Origin: JAZOTM01 sp045657625
Lineage (GTDB): Bacteria > Bacillota > Clostridia > Lachnospirales > Lachnospiraceae
Reading direction: 5' to 3'
Length of the DNA stretch: 64,000 nt
Assembly (NCBI GenBank): GCA_045657625.1
Contig: JAZOTM010000016.1
Location: forward strand, 1-64,000
Shown here one piece after another: positions 25,626-34,651 of this stretch. Both the position numbers and the translations under genes were made by a program. Within the stretch, counting starts at the first letter, position 1; every line of letters begins with the position of its first letter. Under the pieces are notes generated by a model. The model saw nothing but the letters and a program-made list of their open reading frames with translations, did no database searches and had not been told where the DNA came from.

Positions 25626-26123
25626 ATGGAAAATAAAGAAAAATTTATGAAAGCGGCACTGAAACAAGCAAAAAAAGCAGAAGCTCTGATGGAAGTTCCA
25701 ATTGGCTGTGTCATAGTTCAAAATGAAAAGATTATCGCCCGGGGGTATAATCGCCGCAATACAGACAAAAACACCTTGAGTCATGCGGAATTGATTGCCA
25801 TACGTAAGGCAGCCAAAAAAACCGGTGATTGGCGGTTAGAAGATTGTACCATGTATGTGACACTGGAACCTTGCCAAATGTGTGCCGGCGCCATTGTGCA
25901 GTCTCGTATGAAAAAAGTAGTGATAGGGGCCATGAATCCCAAGGCCGGATGTGCCGGTTCTATTTTTAATTTGCTGCAGGTACCGGCTTTTAATCATCAG
26001 GTGGAGATCGAACGTGGTGTTTTAGAAGAAGCTTGCAGTACCATGCTTCAAGATTTTTTTAAGAAATTACGAGAAATGAAAAAGGAAAAGAAAAGAAGGG
26101 AATCCAATGATACAAGATATTAA
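25626..26123 (+). CDS. tadA: tRNA-specific adenosine deaminase
   Basis: This 165-residue zinc deaminase converts A34 to inosine in the tRNA-Arg anticodon. The catalytic SHAE has zinc ligand His53 and proton shuttle Glu55; EPCQMCAGAI supplies Cys83 and Cys86. It has the length and the C-terminal helix typical of TadA. The neighbouring nudC begins inside its last codons with a 17-base overlap, suggesting translational coupling. The other reading, a guanine/cytosine deaminase, is less likely given the motif spacing. Confidence 0.94.
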   Translation: MENKEKFMKAALKQAKKAEALMEVPIGCVIVQNEKIIARGYNRRNTDKNTLSHAELIAIRKAAKKTGDWRLEDCTMYVTLEPCQMCAGAIVQSRMKKVVIGAMNPKAGCAGSIFNLLQVPAFNHQVEIERGVLEEACSTMLQDFFKKLREMKKEKKRRESNDTRY

Positions 26124-26940
26124 ACCTCATGTTTTTCACAATGAATATCAGCATGTTATGCCACAGGACAAGGATTTTGTTCTCTGTTATGATGGCAATA
26201 CCATTCTTTTGAACGCTTCGGATGAGCCTTATACATACGAAAAATATATCGAATATGCGGAAACAAAGAGTCATGTGCCGCTTCAATATTTGTTTTCTTT
26301 AGATGGAAATCGTTATTTTTTGGCGAATGCGCTGGTGAAGGATGAAAATCGAAAGGAACATTCTTTGGATGAGATGCGTTTGTTTCATCCCAGAGAACTG
26401 GCTTTTCTTTTAGAAACCGGTTGGCATTTGTATCGCTGGTATTTGAATAATCGATATTGTGGAAGATGCGGACGGGAAAACGTGCCGGATGAGCAGGAGC
26501 GTGCACTTCATTGCCCGCATTGTAACCATTCTATTTACCCAACCATTGCCCCGGCAGTGATTGTCGCTGTGCGAAATGGAGATAAATTGTTGCTGACGCG
26601 TTATGCTGCGAATCGCAAGTATCAAAAATATGCGTTGATTGCGGGGTTTACCGAAATCGGAGAGACGGTAGAAGAAACGGTAGCGCGAGAAGTTATGGAA
26701 GAAGCAGGGCTTGAGGTAACCAATATCACCTACTATAAGAGTCAGCCTTGGGGCTTCACCAATACGATTTTATTGGGCTTTTTTGCAGACTTGAAAGGGT
26801 CTGACGAGATTCATATGGATCCGGAGGAACTGAGCGAAGCCGTTTGGATGGATCGTGCAGATGTTCCGCTTATGCCCGAGTTTGCCTCCTTGACCCAAGA
26901 AATGATGGAGACTTTCCACAATGGAGAAGATCCCAAGTAG
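26107..26940 (+). CDS. nudC: NADH pyrophosphatase, NudC family
   Basis: This 277-residue hydrolase has a Cys4 zinc ribbon (Cys118, Cys121, Cys136, Cys139), a Nudix box from GFTEIGET to EEAG (180-201) and the NudC marker SQPW at 212-215. It cleaves NAD(H) to NMN(H) plus AMP and in other bacteria removes NAD caps from RNA. The SQPWPFP motif normally seen is here SQPWGFTNT, a variant. It overlaps tadA by 17 bases and is convergent with the AraC gene that ends four bases after its stop. Confidence 0.93.
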   Translation: MIQDIKPHVFHNEYQHVMPQDKDFVLCYDGNTILLNASDEPYTYEKYIEYAETKSHVPLQYLFSLDGNRYFLANALVKDENRKEHSLDEMRLFHPRELAFLLETGWHLYRWYLNNRYCGRCGRENVPDEQERALHCPHCNHSIYPTIAPAVIVAVRNGDKLLLTRYAANRKYQKYALIAGFTEIGETVEETVAREVMEEAGLEVTNITYYKSQPWGFTNTILLGFFADLKGSDEIHMDPEELSEAVWMDRADVPLMPEFASLTQEMMETFHNGEDPK

Positions 26941-26944
26941 AACG

Positions 26945-27748
26945 TTAATCTAAGAAATCTTGCATTTGATATTTAGACCGGTATTGCCTGAGTGTCATGC
27001 CGGTTTTTTCTTTGAATTTTTTGCCTAAATGACTTTGGGAGGAAAAACCTAAGTAGTAGGATATTTCGCTGTAGTTATAAGCAGAGTAGGTTAAGAGGTT
27101 TTTTACCAAAGTGATTTTATTATTTAAAATGTATTCTTTTAAGGAAATTTTTTCCTGTTCTTTAAATAAGCCGGATAAGTAATTCGGATTTAGATCTAAA
27201 GCTTCGGCAATTTCGTTTACGGTAATTTTTCCATGAAGATGTTTAAAAATATAGTTTTTTGCGGCCACAATATGCTCATTTTCCTCCCCGGAGAAGGAGT
27301 TCATGGATGTAAATTCGTCTTTTCTTGCCTTTACCATTTTGGCAAATTCAAATTCTGCATTTCGAGTGAGTTGCAGAATAATCTCTTCGGAGTCCGCCTC
27401 GTCGATTTGTTGGCTATAGAGGTCTGCCATGGAAAAGGCGATTTCCGGTGAAATGCCGCCATGAATGGCAGCACGACTGGAGGTGGCCACGACGATAATG
27501 GCAATGTATTTTGCATTTCGCATGGGGTCTTTGGAAACGGTGCCCAGTTCGCCGGAATATTTCTCATTTAAGCTTTTTTCTAAGGCATGTACATCGCCAT
27601 GCATAATGGCGGACAACTCACGCACCTCCTGATCGTAGGGGTTGTGATGGGTGCCGGTCTCTTGTTGTTCAAAAATTTTTTTCTCTAGGTCGATTTTGAT
27701 TTGTTGATTTAAAGATTCAACAATTGGATTCATAGGTTTGTACTTCAT
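26945..27748 (-). CDS. AraC-family transcriptional regulator of the GH5/GH43/GH42 locus
   Basis: The last ~100 residues form the two-helix-turn-helix AraC domain (VNEIAEALDLNPNYLSGLFK and YSEISYYLGFSSQSHLGKKF). The N-terminal ~160 residues are a helical domain (DPMRNAKYIAIIVVATSSRAA) found in one AraC subgroup in place of a cupin. It is transcribed away from the GH5 operon, so it probably controls it. The ATG at 27748 (267 residues) is a best guess: the longer ORF starts with TTG and neither start has a clear ribosome site. Confidence 0.88.
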   Translation of the reverse strand: MKYKPMNPIVESLNQQIKIDLEKKIFEQQETGTHHNPYDQEVRELSAIMHGDVHALEKSLNEKYSGELGTVSKDPMRNAKYIAIIVVATSSRAAIHGGISPEIAFSMADLYSQQIDEADSEEIILQLTRNAEFEFAKMVKARKDEFTSMNSFSGEENEHIVAAKNYIFKHLHGKITVNEIAEALDLNPNYLSGLFKEQEKISLKEYILNNKITLVKNLLTYSAYNYSEISYYLGFSSQSHLGKKFKEKTGMTLRQYRSKYQMQDFLD

Positions 27749-27865
27749 AGTTGGAGTATAACACAAAACTGAGAAATTTGATAAAAAACTGAGAAAAGTG
27801 ATATTGATGAAGGAAGGGGATGATTTATGATACCAACGTCAAAGGAAATGAACAGGGGGTAACAC

Positions 27866-29038
27866 ATGGAAATAAAAGGCGTAAATTTAGGAAACTGGTT
27901 GGTGCTGGAAAAATGGATGAGTGCAGCTATTTGGGAAGGTACAGACGCAGAGGATGAGTATTATTTGGCACATAGTTTGCCAAAGGAAGTATATGAAGCA
28001 AGAATCAAAATGCATCGGGCGGAGTACATTTCGGAGCGTGACTTTGCAAGAATCAAAGCTATGGGAATGAATACGGTGCGTATTCCCGTTCCCTATTTTA
28101 TTTACGGAGATCGTCCGCCATTTGTGGGATGTATCGAAGAATTGGACCGTGCCTTTTCCTGGGCGGAAAAATATGATTTACAGGTGCTCATTGATTTGCA
28201 TACCGCACCCATGAGTCAAAATGGATTCGATAACGGAGGTCTGAGTGGTGTTTGCAAATGGGCACAGCTTCCGGAGGAAGTAGACTTTGTTTTAAATCTT
28301 TTGGAAAAATTGGCAAAACGGTACGGAAACAGAAAGGGACTATTTGGAATCGAACCCATCAATGAGCCGGTATCCGAGGAAGTTTGGGATGGTATGGGCG
28401 TGCAGAAGCGTTATCCACCAAGGGATGCGGAAATGGCCGAGGGGAGTGCTGCCATTTCTTTTACTTGGCTGAAGGAATTTTATGATCGTGCAGCAGAACG
28501 TATTTTGCCGCATTTAGAGACAGATAAATATCTGGTGTTCCATGATGGTTTTCGTTTGCATGCATGGAAGGAATATCTCTCACAGGAAAAATATAAAAAT
28601 CGGGTTATTTTGGATACCCATCAGTATTTAATGATGGCAGAAATGTATGGGTGTGAACAGACGTTAGAGGGGTATGAAACATTTATTAAAGAGCATTTTG
28701 AAAAGGAGATAGAAGAGGTACAGAGTTATGTTCCGGTTGTGGTTGGAGAATGGTGTGTGTTCAACAGCTATTGTGTAGGAATGGATACGAAAGGGGGACA
28801 AAGTATTTTAAACGGCGTGGATTCTTCTGAGGTGGAAGGCGTGAGTCGTGAGGAGAAATCCGAGGTGTATCACAAGTTGGCACAACTACAATTGGCAGCA
28901 TGGAAAAAAGGCAGCGGCTATTTCTATTGGACCTATAAAATGCTTTTGGATCCTACCAATGAATCTGCATGGCGCGGATGGGATTGTTGGGATTTGGGGA
29001 AATGTGTAGATGAGGGATGGTTCCCTCAGAGAGTTTAG
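27866..29038 (+). CDS. GH5-family beta-glucanase/glucosidase (cytoplasmic)
   Basis: This 390-residue TIM-barrel hydrolase starts with GVNLGNWLVLEKWM, as in exo-beta-1,3-glucanase-like GH5 enzymes. The acid/base is Glu167 (PINEP) and the nucleophile Glu295 (VVGEWCVF). There is no signal peptide, so it acts on imported oligosaccharides. The start follows AGGGGGT. It heads a co-directional set GH5, GPH symporter, GH43 and GH42, with gaps of 18-55 bases. The substrate is uncertain; beta-glucosides or mixed plant-wall oligosaccharides fit best. Confidence 0.88.
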   Translation: MEIKGVNLGNWLVLEKWMSAAIWEGTDAEDEYYLAHSLPKEVYEARIKMHRAEYISERDFARIKAMGMNTVRIPVPYFIYGDRPPFVGCIEELDRAFSWAEKYDLQVLIDLHTAPMSQNGFDNGGLSGVCKWAQLPEEVDFVLNLLEKLAKRYGNRKGLFGIEPINEPVSEEVWDGMGVQKRYPPRDAEMAEGSAAISFTWLKEFYDRAAERILPHLETDKYLVFHDGFRLHAWKEYLSQEKYKNRVILDTHQYLMMAEMYGCEQTLEGYETFIKEHFEKEIEEVQSYVPVVVGEWCVFNSYCVGMDTKGGQSILNGVDSSEVEGVSREEKSEVYHKLAQLQLAAWKKGSGYFYWTYKMLLDPTNESAWRGWDCWDLGKCVDEGWFPQRV

Positions 29039-29062
29039 GAATAAACGAAAAGGAGAAGAAAA

Positions 29063-30472
29063 ATGGACGCATCTGTAGAAATGAAAAATTATGAAAAAAC
29101 AGAAACAAATGCAAAGTTGAGTTGGGGTGAGCGTATTGCTTACGGCTTAGGGGATTATGCCGGAAATTTGGTTTATTCCTTAATATCCGCTTTTTTATTG
29201 GTATATTACACAGAAGCGTGTGGTATGAATGCAGCAACGGCAGCATCGGTAATGGCGGTTTCCAGAATTTTTGATGGAGTCTCAGACTTGGTAATGGGAC
29301 GTATGGTAGATAAGACACACAGCAAATGGGGAAAAGCAAGACCATGGTTGATTCGTGCATCTATTCCATTGGCAATTTGTACCGTATTGTTGTTCTCTAT
29401 GCCGGAAGGACTTGGGGATGGAGCCATGGCGGCTTACGCGTTTATTACTTACAACTTGGTATCTACTGTATTTTTTACCATGTTAAACGTTCCTTATGCG
29501 ACGATGCAGGGACTTATGACCACGAACCAGTATGAACGAGGTATTTTAGGAAATGTGCGTATGTTGTTGGCAACCTTTGGAACCATGACGATCAATACGG
29601 TAGTTCCGATTTTGATTGGAACCTTTGGGGCAAACAACACACACCAGGGATGGACATATGCCACTGTGATATTAATGGTTGCATTTTTGGCCATTAATTT
29701 AATTACCTTCTTTGTTTGTAAAGAAAGAACTGTAGATACGTCTGATCAGGGGGAAGGAAGAGAAAATCAGCCTTCTGTACTTGAGGCTTTAAAATCTTTG
29801 GTTGCAAACAAATACTGGGTGATGCAGGTGGTGCTTTTATTCTGTATGTATTTTATGATGTCCACGTTCTTTGGAAGTAACTATTATTATGCGCAGTATG
29901 TATTAAAGAGTGAAGGCTCCTATGCGTTGTTGGCAAATGCCTTATCTTTATCTCAGATGGGAATTATGTTTGTAACACCTGTGATTATGAAAAAAGTATC
30001 GAAAAGATGGTTATCCCTTTGGGGATTGGCGCTGTCGGGTGTGGGATTTATAATTACCGGATTTGCAGGTACCAATGTAACCATCGTATTACTTTCTAAT
30101 ATTATCAAAGGGATTGGTTTTGGCTGTGGTGCAGCAACTATGTGGGGACTTTTGCAGGATGCCATTACATATGGTCAATGGTTGACCGGGGTACAGGCAG
30201 TAGGTATGGGAAATTCTGCTTCTTCTTTTACCACAAAGATTGGTTCCGGATTTGGAACTGCAGCTTTGGGATGGATTCTTGCAGCAGGAAACTTTAACGC
30301 TGACCCAACCGGAGATGCATCTGTAATGGCAATCAAGGTGGCAGTGATTATTGTTCCATTGATTGCAACTGCTATTTGTATTGCATGCATGTTTTTCTTT
30401 GACTTGGATAACAAGTACGAAAAGGCAGTTACAGATTTAGAAAAAGGAAAATGGAAAAACGGCACATTTTAA
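29063..30472 (+). CDS. GPH-family sugar:cation symporter (MelB/XynB-like)
   Basis: This 469-residue transporter has 12 membrane segments. The motif around DGVSDLVMGRMVDKTHSKWG (about 71-90) is the loop 2-3 signature of glycoside-pentoside-hexuronide symporters, and the RPWLIRASIP motif follows. The start follows AAAGGAGA. Its place between GH5 and GH43 suggests that it imports the oligosaccharides these enzymes cleave, driven by Na+ or H+. Confidence 0.93.
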   Translation: MDASVEMKNYEKTETNAKLSWGERIAYGLGDYAGNLVYSLISAFLLVYYTEACGMNAATAASVMAVSRIFDGVSDLVMGRMVDKTHSKWGKARPWLIRASIPLAICTVLLFSMPEGLGDGAMAAYAFITYNLVSTVFFTMLNVPYATMQGLMTTNQYERGILGNVRMLLATFGTMTINTVVPILIGTFGANNTHQGWTYATVILMVAFLAINLITFFVCKERTVDTSDQGEGRENQPSVLEALKSLVANKYWVMQVVLLFCMYFMMSTFFGSNYYYAQYVLKSEGSYALLANALSLSQMGIMFVTPVIMKKVSKRWLSLWGLALSGVGFIITGFAGTNVTIVLLSNIIKGIGFGCGAATMWGLLQDAITYGQWLTGVQAVGMGNSASSFTTKIGSGFGTAALGWILAAGNFNADPTGDASVMAIKVAVIIVPLIATAICIACMFFFDLDNKYEKAVTDLEKGKWKNGTF

Positions 30473-30478
30473 GATGTG

Positions 30479-30501
30479 GGAGTAGGGTGTATCCCTACTC
30501 C
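30479..30501 (+). other. Intercistronic hairpin between symporter and GH43
   Basis: GGAGTAGGG pairs perfectly with CCCTACTCC over a 5-base loop. No T-run follows, so it is more likely an mRNA-stability or processing hairpin than a terminator. It lies 7 bases after the symporter stop and 27 bases before the GH43 start. Confidence 0.6.
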
Positions 30502-30527
30502 TATGTTGTATTATAGGAGGACATAAA

Positions 30528-32195
30528 ATGATTCAAAATCCAATTTTACCGGGGTTTCATCCGGATCCATCTATTTGCAGAAAGGGAGATGATTTTTATA
30601 TAGCGATCTCTTCTTTTGAGTGGTTACCGGGAATCCCGATTTACCATTCCAAGGATTTGAAACATTGGGAATTATTGACGCATGTACTGGATGAAGAAAT
30701 GGTAGATTTGAAAAAATTACCAAGCGCAAAAGGAATCTGGGCACCGGACCTATCCTATTGTGAGGAAGAGGACCAATTTTATATGATTTATGGCGTGATG
30801 AATAACATGAATGCCAGATATTTTGATATTGATAATTATTTGATGACAGCAAAAAATATCGAAGGCCCTTGGAGTGAACCGGTATATATTCACTCGGCCG
30901 GATTTGATGCATCGATTTTTCATGAAAAAAATGGAAAGAAATATATATTAGCGTTAGATTGGGAAACAAGAGATCAATATGAGAAGCCTGGAGTCATTAA
31001 TATGGTGGAGTATGATCCTTTACATAAAAAAATAGTGGGTTATCCAAAACGATTCTGGCGTGGAACGACAGATCGTGGTTGTATTGAAGGCCCTCGTTTA
31101 ACAAAACGTGGGGACTATTATTATATTATGTGTGCAGAGGGTGGAACCGGATATAATCATTGCGTGAGTGTAGGTAGAAGTAGAAATATCGAAGGGCCTT
31201 ATGAACGAGATCCTTTGGGAGCTGCAGTGACCTCTATGCCGGTGGAGTCCTATGAGCGAAAAGATTATGATCATTTAAAGCCGAAGTATTTTAACCCGAA
31301 TTCGGTATTGCAAAAGTCCGGACACGGTAGTTACGTGGAACTTCCAAATGGGGAGGTGTATTTGGTGCATTTGACGGCACGTCCTTTTGTGATCGATGAT
31401 CCGGATTTACGAAAAAAATACCGTTGTAGCTTAGGAAGAGAAACGGCAATCCAAAAAATGGAATGGACGAGCAATGGGTGGTTGCGTATGGCAGATGGGA
31501 GTAATTTAGCGAAGTCAGAAGTTCCGGAGCCTATGTTGCCGGAGTGGCAGGCGGAAGAGCCTTTGAGAAGGGATGATTTTGAGAAACCAATCCTGGAGAA
31601 GTTTTATTATTCCCCACGCATTGGGGCTAAGAGCTTTTGTGATTTGCAGGCAAGGAAGGGGTGGCTGCGCATACGCGGGCAAGAAGCATTGACTTCTTTA
31701 CATCGGGTGAGTTTGCTTTGCAGAAAGCTTACTTCCGTACAGGCAACCATGACTACTAAAATGGAATTCCATCCGGAAGTATTTCAGGAAAGCGCCGGAA
31801 TTGTTCTTTATTATGACAATATGAATTATGCGTATCTTCGTAAATATTATAGTGAATCCTTGGGTAAAACAGCGTTGATGGTACAGCAAATGGAAAATGG
31901 AGAAAGGCGGCAATGGCTGGAAGATCGTGTTCCGGTGGAGGATGAAAAAGATTTGTACTTGCAACTTCGGATAGAAGGACAAGGGTTTCGGTTTTTCTGG
32001 AGTTACGATGGAAGTGCTTGGGCACAAATTGGAAAACAACTGGACACTTCTATGTATTCCGATGAGTATAGCCAATACGGAGAATTCACTGGTACAATGA
32101 TAGGAGTAACCTGCATAGATCGTATGACACATCAGAAATATGCAGATTTTGATTTTATAGAATATGAAGCGCTGGAGGAGGCGCCGGTGCGATAA
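30528..32195 (+). CDS. GH43 beta-xylosidase/alpha-arabinofuranosidase
   Basis: This 555-residue enzyme has the five-bladed GH43 domain with catalytic base Asp13 (GFHPDPSI), pKa modulator Asp127 (GFDASIFHE) and acid Glu187 (GCIEGPR), then a ~200-residue C-terminal beta-sandwich (from about 345) typical of two-domain beta-xylosidases. There is no signal peptide. It would release xylose or arabinose from imported xylo-oligosaccharides. The start follows TAGGAGG. It sits between the GPH symporter and GH42 genes, which points to xylan/arabinogalactan fragments. Confidence 0.93.
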   Translation: MIQNPILPGFHPDPSICRKGDDFYIAISSFEWLPGIPIYHSKDLKHWELLTHVLDEEMVDLKKLPSAKGIWAPDLSYCEEEDQFYMIYGVMNNMNARYFDIDNYLMTAKNIEGPWSEPVYIHSAGFDASIFHEKNGKKYILALDWETRDQYEKPGVINMVEYDPLHKKIVGYPKRFWRGTTDRGCIEGPRLTKRGDYYYIMCAEGGTGYNHCVSVGRSRNIEGPYERDPLGAAVTSMPVESYERKDYDHLKPKYFNPNSVLQKSGHGSYVELPNGEVYLVHLTARPFVIDDPDLRKKYRCSLGRETAIQKMEWTSNGWLRMADGSNLAKSEVPEPMLPEWQAEEPLRRDDFEKPILEKFYYSPRIGAKSFCDLQARKGWLRIRGQEALTSLHRVSLLCRKLTSVQATMTTKMEFHPEVFQESAGIVLYYDNMNYAYLRKYYSESLGKTALMVQQMENGERRQWLEDRVPVEDEKDLYLQLRIEGQGFRFFWSYDGSAWAQIGKQLDTSMYSDEYSQYGEFTGTMIGVTCIDRMTHQKYADFDFIEYEALEEAPVR

Positions 32196-32213
32196 AGTAG
32201 GGGGTAATTGCAT

Positions 32214-34229
32214 ATGATGTACGGAGTGGCTTACTATCCGGAATATGAGTTGGAAGATCGGATGGATCTCGACTTTCAGATGATGAAAAAGGCAGGTATG
32301 AATGTGATTCGTATTGCCGAATCTACTTGGAGTACTTGGGAACCGCAGGAAGGAGTCTATGATTTTTCTCTTTTTCGTAAAACCCTAAAAAAAGCAGAGG
32401 AGCAGGGCATGTGGGTGATTGTTGGGACACCCACCTATGCAGTCCCTGCCTGGTTGGTAAAAAAAGATCCAAAGGTTTTAGCGGAAACGAAATCCGGTCC
32501 CGGCATGTATGGGGCCCGTCAGATTATGGACATTACAAATAAAACCTATTTAGAGGCAGCAGAGAAGCTGATTCGCAAGATGATGGAAATTGCAAGGGAA
32601 TACGCATGTGTCATTGGCTATCAAATCGATAATGAAACAAAACATTACGGTACGGCGGGAGCACAGGTGCAAAAAGGGTTTGTAGAATATTTGCAAAAGA
32701 AGTTTCAAACCGTGGAGGAATTAAATCGTCGTTTTGGCTTGGCTTATTGGAGCAATTCCATTGGCACCTGGGAGGATTTTCCGGATGTAAGAGGAACGAT
32801 TAATGGCTCCTTGGCCGCAGAATTTGAAAAATATCAGAGAACCTTAGCAGCAGATTTTTTGCAATGGCAAAGAAACATAGTGGAGGAATATCGAAAGCCG
32901 GATCAATTTGTGACGCACAATTTTGATTTTGACTGGAAAGCAGATGAATTTGCTCCATTCGGACATTCTTATGGGGTGCAACCGGGAATCAATCACTATG
33001 AGGCATCTCGGGCAGTTACATTGTCCGGTTGTGATATTTATCATCCGACACAGGATGACTTGACGGGGTCGGAGATTGCATACTGCGGGGATAGCATTCG
33101 CTCTTTGAAAGGGGAGCCCTATCTTGTGCTGGAAACGGAAGCCCAGGCATTTCGGTATTGGACGCCATACCCCGGACAGTTGAGACAGCAGGCTTTTTCC
33201 CACCTAGCCAGTGGTGCTTTGGGGGTAGAGTATTGGCATTGGCATAGCATCCATAATAGTTTTGAAACCTATTGGAAAGGGGTGCTGAGTCATGATATGG
33301 AGGAAAACGAGGTTTATCGAGAGGCCATGACCATTGGCGCTGATTTTAAACGATTATCCCCTTACTTGGATGGGGTAAAAAAGAAAAATCAAATCGCTTT
33401 GGTGGTGGATAATGTGAGCCAAACAGCCTTAAAATATTTTCCAATTGGGGATCAGGATCATACTTCATTAGGGGAGCATTTATCTTACAATGATGTGGTC
33501 AGAACCTATTATGATGCGCTTTATGAGCAAAATATGGAGTGTGATGTAATTGATGTACAAGCATTGCCGGATAAAATCAACAACTATAAAATGCTTGTGA
33601 CTCCGGCTTTATATTGTGCGTCCGATGAAACCATAGCGCTTTTGCGACAGTTTGTGGCGGAGGGAGGCGTTCTAGTGGCTTCCTTTAAGTCCTTTTTTAC
33701 CAATGAAGAGGTACAAGTGCGAAGTGGACGGCAGCCCTATGGTCTTACAGATGTATTTGGAGTCTCATATCAGATGTTTACCAGACCGGGGAAAACCAAG
33801 TTGAAGGATACGCAAGTGACGGTATGGCAAGAACTTTTGATGCCGGAAGAAGATACGGAGACATGCCATTATCAGCACAAATACTGGGAAAAGTACGCAG
33901 GGATTTCCCGGCATACTTGGAAAAAAGGTTACGCTGTGTATGTTGGATGTTGGTGCGAAAAGAATGTACTAAAAGAAGAGCTACGTGGAGCCGCAGATTG
34001 GGCGGGTATTCCAAGGGAAGCACAACAATTCCCTGTAATCATTCGAAACTTGGAAAATCGTAAAAAGGAACAGATTCATTTCGTTTTTCATTATGCGGAA
34101 GAAGAAGGGGTATATCCATGTGCTTATGCACAAGTAATGAATCTTTTAGATGGGAAAAAATATAAAAAAGGAGATTTGATTCCCCTTCGAGATTGGGATA
34201 CCTTAATTTTAATGGAAATTGGATCCTGA
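32214..34229 (+). CDS. GH42 beta-galactosidase
   Basis: This 671-residue enzyme begins with GVAYYPE, the GH42 N-terminal signature. The acid/base is Glu141 in QIDNETKHY and the nucleophile is in LETEAQ (Glu307 or Glu309). A trimerisation domain (about 380-590) and a small C-terminal beta domain follow. The ATG at 32214 is chosen with GGGGGT nine bases upstream; the longer ORF begins at TTG. It would remove beta-galactosyl units from imported oligosaccharides in the cytosol and is the last gene of the GH5-GPH-GH43-GH42 set. Confidence 0.92.
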   Translation: MMYGVAYYPEYELEDRMDLDFQMMKKAGMNVIRIAESTWSTWEPQEGVYDFSLFRKTLKKAEEQGMWVIVGTPTYAVPAWLVKKDPKVLAETKSGPGMYGARQIMDITNKTYLEAAEKLIRKMMEIAREYACVIGYQIDNETKHYGTAGAQVQKGFVEYLQKKFQTVEELNRRFGLAYWSNSIGTWEDFPDVRGTINGSLAAEFEKYQRTLAADFLQWQRNIVEEYRKPDQFVTHNFDFDWKADEFAPFGHSYGVQPGINHYEASRAVTLSGCDIYHPTQDDLTGSEIAYCGDSIRSLKGEPYLVLETEAQAFRYWTPYPGQLRQQAFSHLASGALGVEYWHWHSIHNSFETYWKGVLSHDMEENEVYREAMTIGADFKRLSPYLDGVKKKNQIALVVDNVSQTALKYFPIGDQDHTSLGEHLSYNDVVRTYYDALYEQNMECDVIDVQALPDKINNYKMLVTPALYCASDETIALLRQFVAEGGVLVASFKSFFTNEEVQVRSGRQPYGLTDVFGVSYQMFTRPGKTKLKDTQVTVWQELLMPEEDTETCHYQHKYWEKYAGISRHTWKKGYAVYVGCWCEKNVLKEELRGAADWAGIPREAQQFPVIIRNLENRKKEQIHFVFHYAEEEGVYPCAYAQVMNLLDGKKYKKGDLIPLRDWDTLILMEIGS

Positions 34230-34255
34230 GATTTGATAGGGAAAAAGGCCACGCG

Positions 34256-34284
34256 TTGACAAATGCAAAAAAAGCCTTTATACT
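34256..34284 (+). promoter_or_regulatory. Promoter of the SRP RNA gene
   Basis: TTGACA (34256-34261) and TATACT (34279-34284) are 17 bp apart, giving a start near 34291. Confidence 0.88.
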
Positions 34285-34290
34285 GAAAAA

Positions 34291-34557
34291 ATCCGAGCAG
34301 CTGGGGTGTCAGCGGTGCCCTGTACCAGCAATCCGCTATAGCTGGAGTGATATCTTGCCCCGGATTCTATGTTGTACAGCTGCCCTTTGTAAGTGGCGTC
34401 GACGTTTGGGTCTTACGCAACGGAAATCTCTGAATCGTGTCAGGTTGGGAACAAAGCAGCACTAAGGAGAAGCTTTCGTGTGCCGTGAGGGTACCTGGAC
34501 TGAGTTAACTGCAGAGGTAACGTGTGGAGCAGGAATACAAAGCGAGATGCTCGGAAG
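34291..34557 (+). ncRNA. Signal recognition particle RNA, large (Alu-containing) type
   Basis: The 5' part has the Alu-domain core GGTGCCCTGTACCAGCAATC found in Gram-positive SRP RNA. The helix 8 signature GTCAGGTTGGGAACAAAGCA (34439-34458), continuing into GCACTAAG, contains the Ffh-binding loop. The two ends pair (CCGAGCA near 34293 with TGCTCGG near 34554). The ~267-base length matches the Bacillus/Clostridium 6S-type SRP RNA. A consensus promoter and a terminator bracket it. With Ffh it directs nascent membrane proteins to the translocon. The end is approximate. Confidence 0.93.
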
Positions 34558-34564
34558 AAAAAAG

Positions 34565-34595
34565 GACTTAAACCAATGGGTTTAAGTCTTTTTTT
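34565..34595 (+). terminator. Terminator of the SRP RNA
   Basis: GACTTAAAC pairs with GTTTAAGTC over a CAATG loop, followed by seven T. Confidence 0.93.
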
Positions 34596-34651
34596 CGTCT
34601 AAAAGGGAAAAATTTGTTATGATAGAGGTAAGTTTTACGAGGAGATTAATT

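Noticed and set aside
34193..34465. 90-codon ORF after GH42
   Set aside because: It covers the SRP RNA gene and its promoter.
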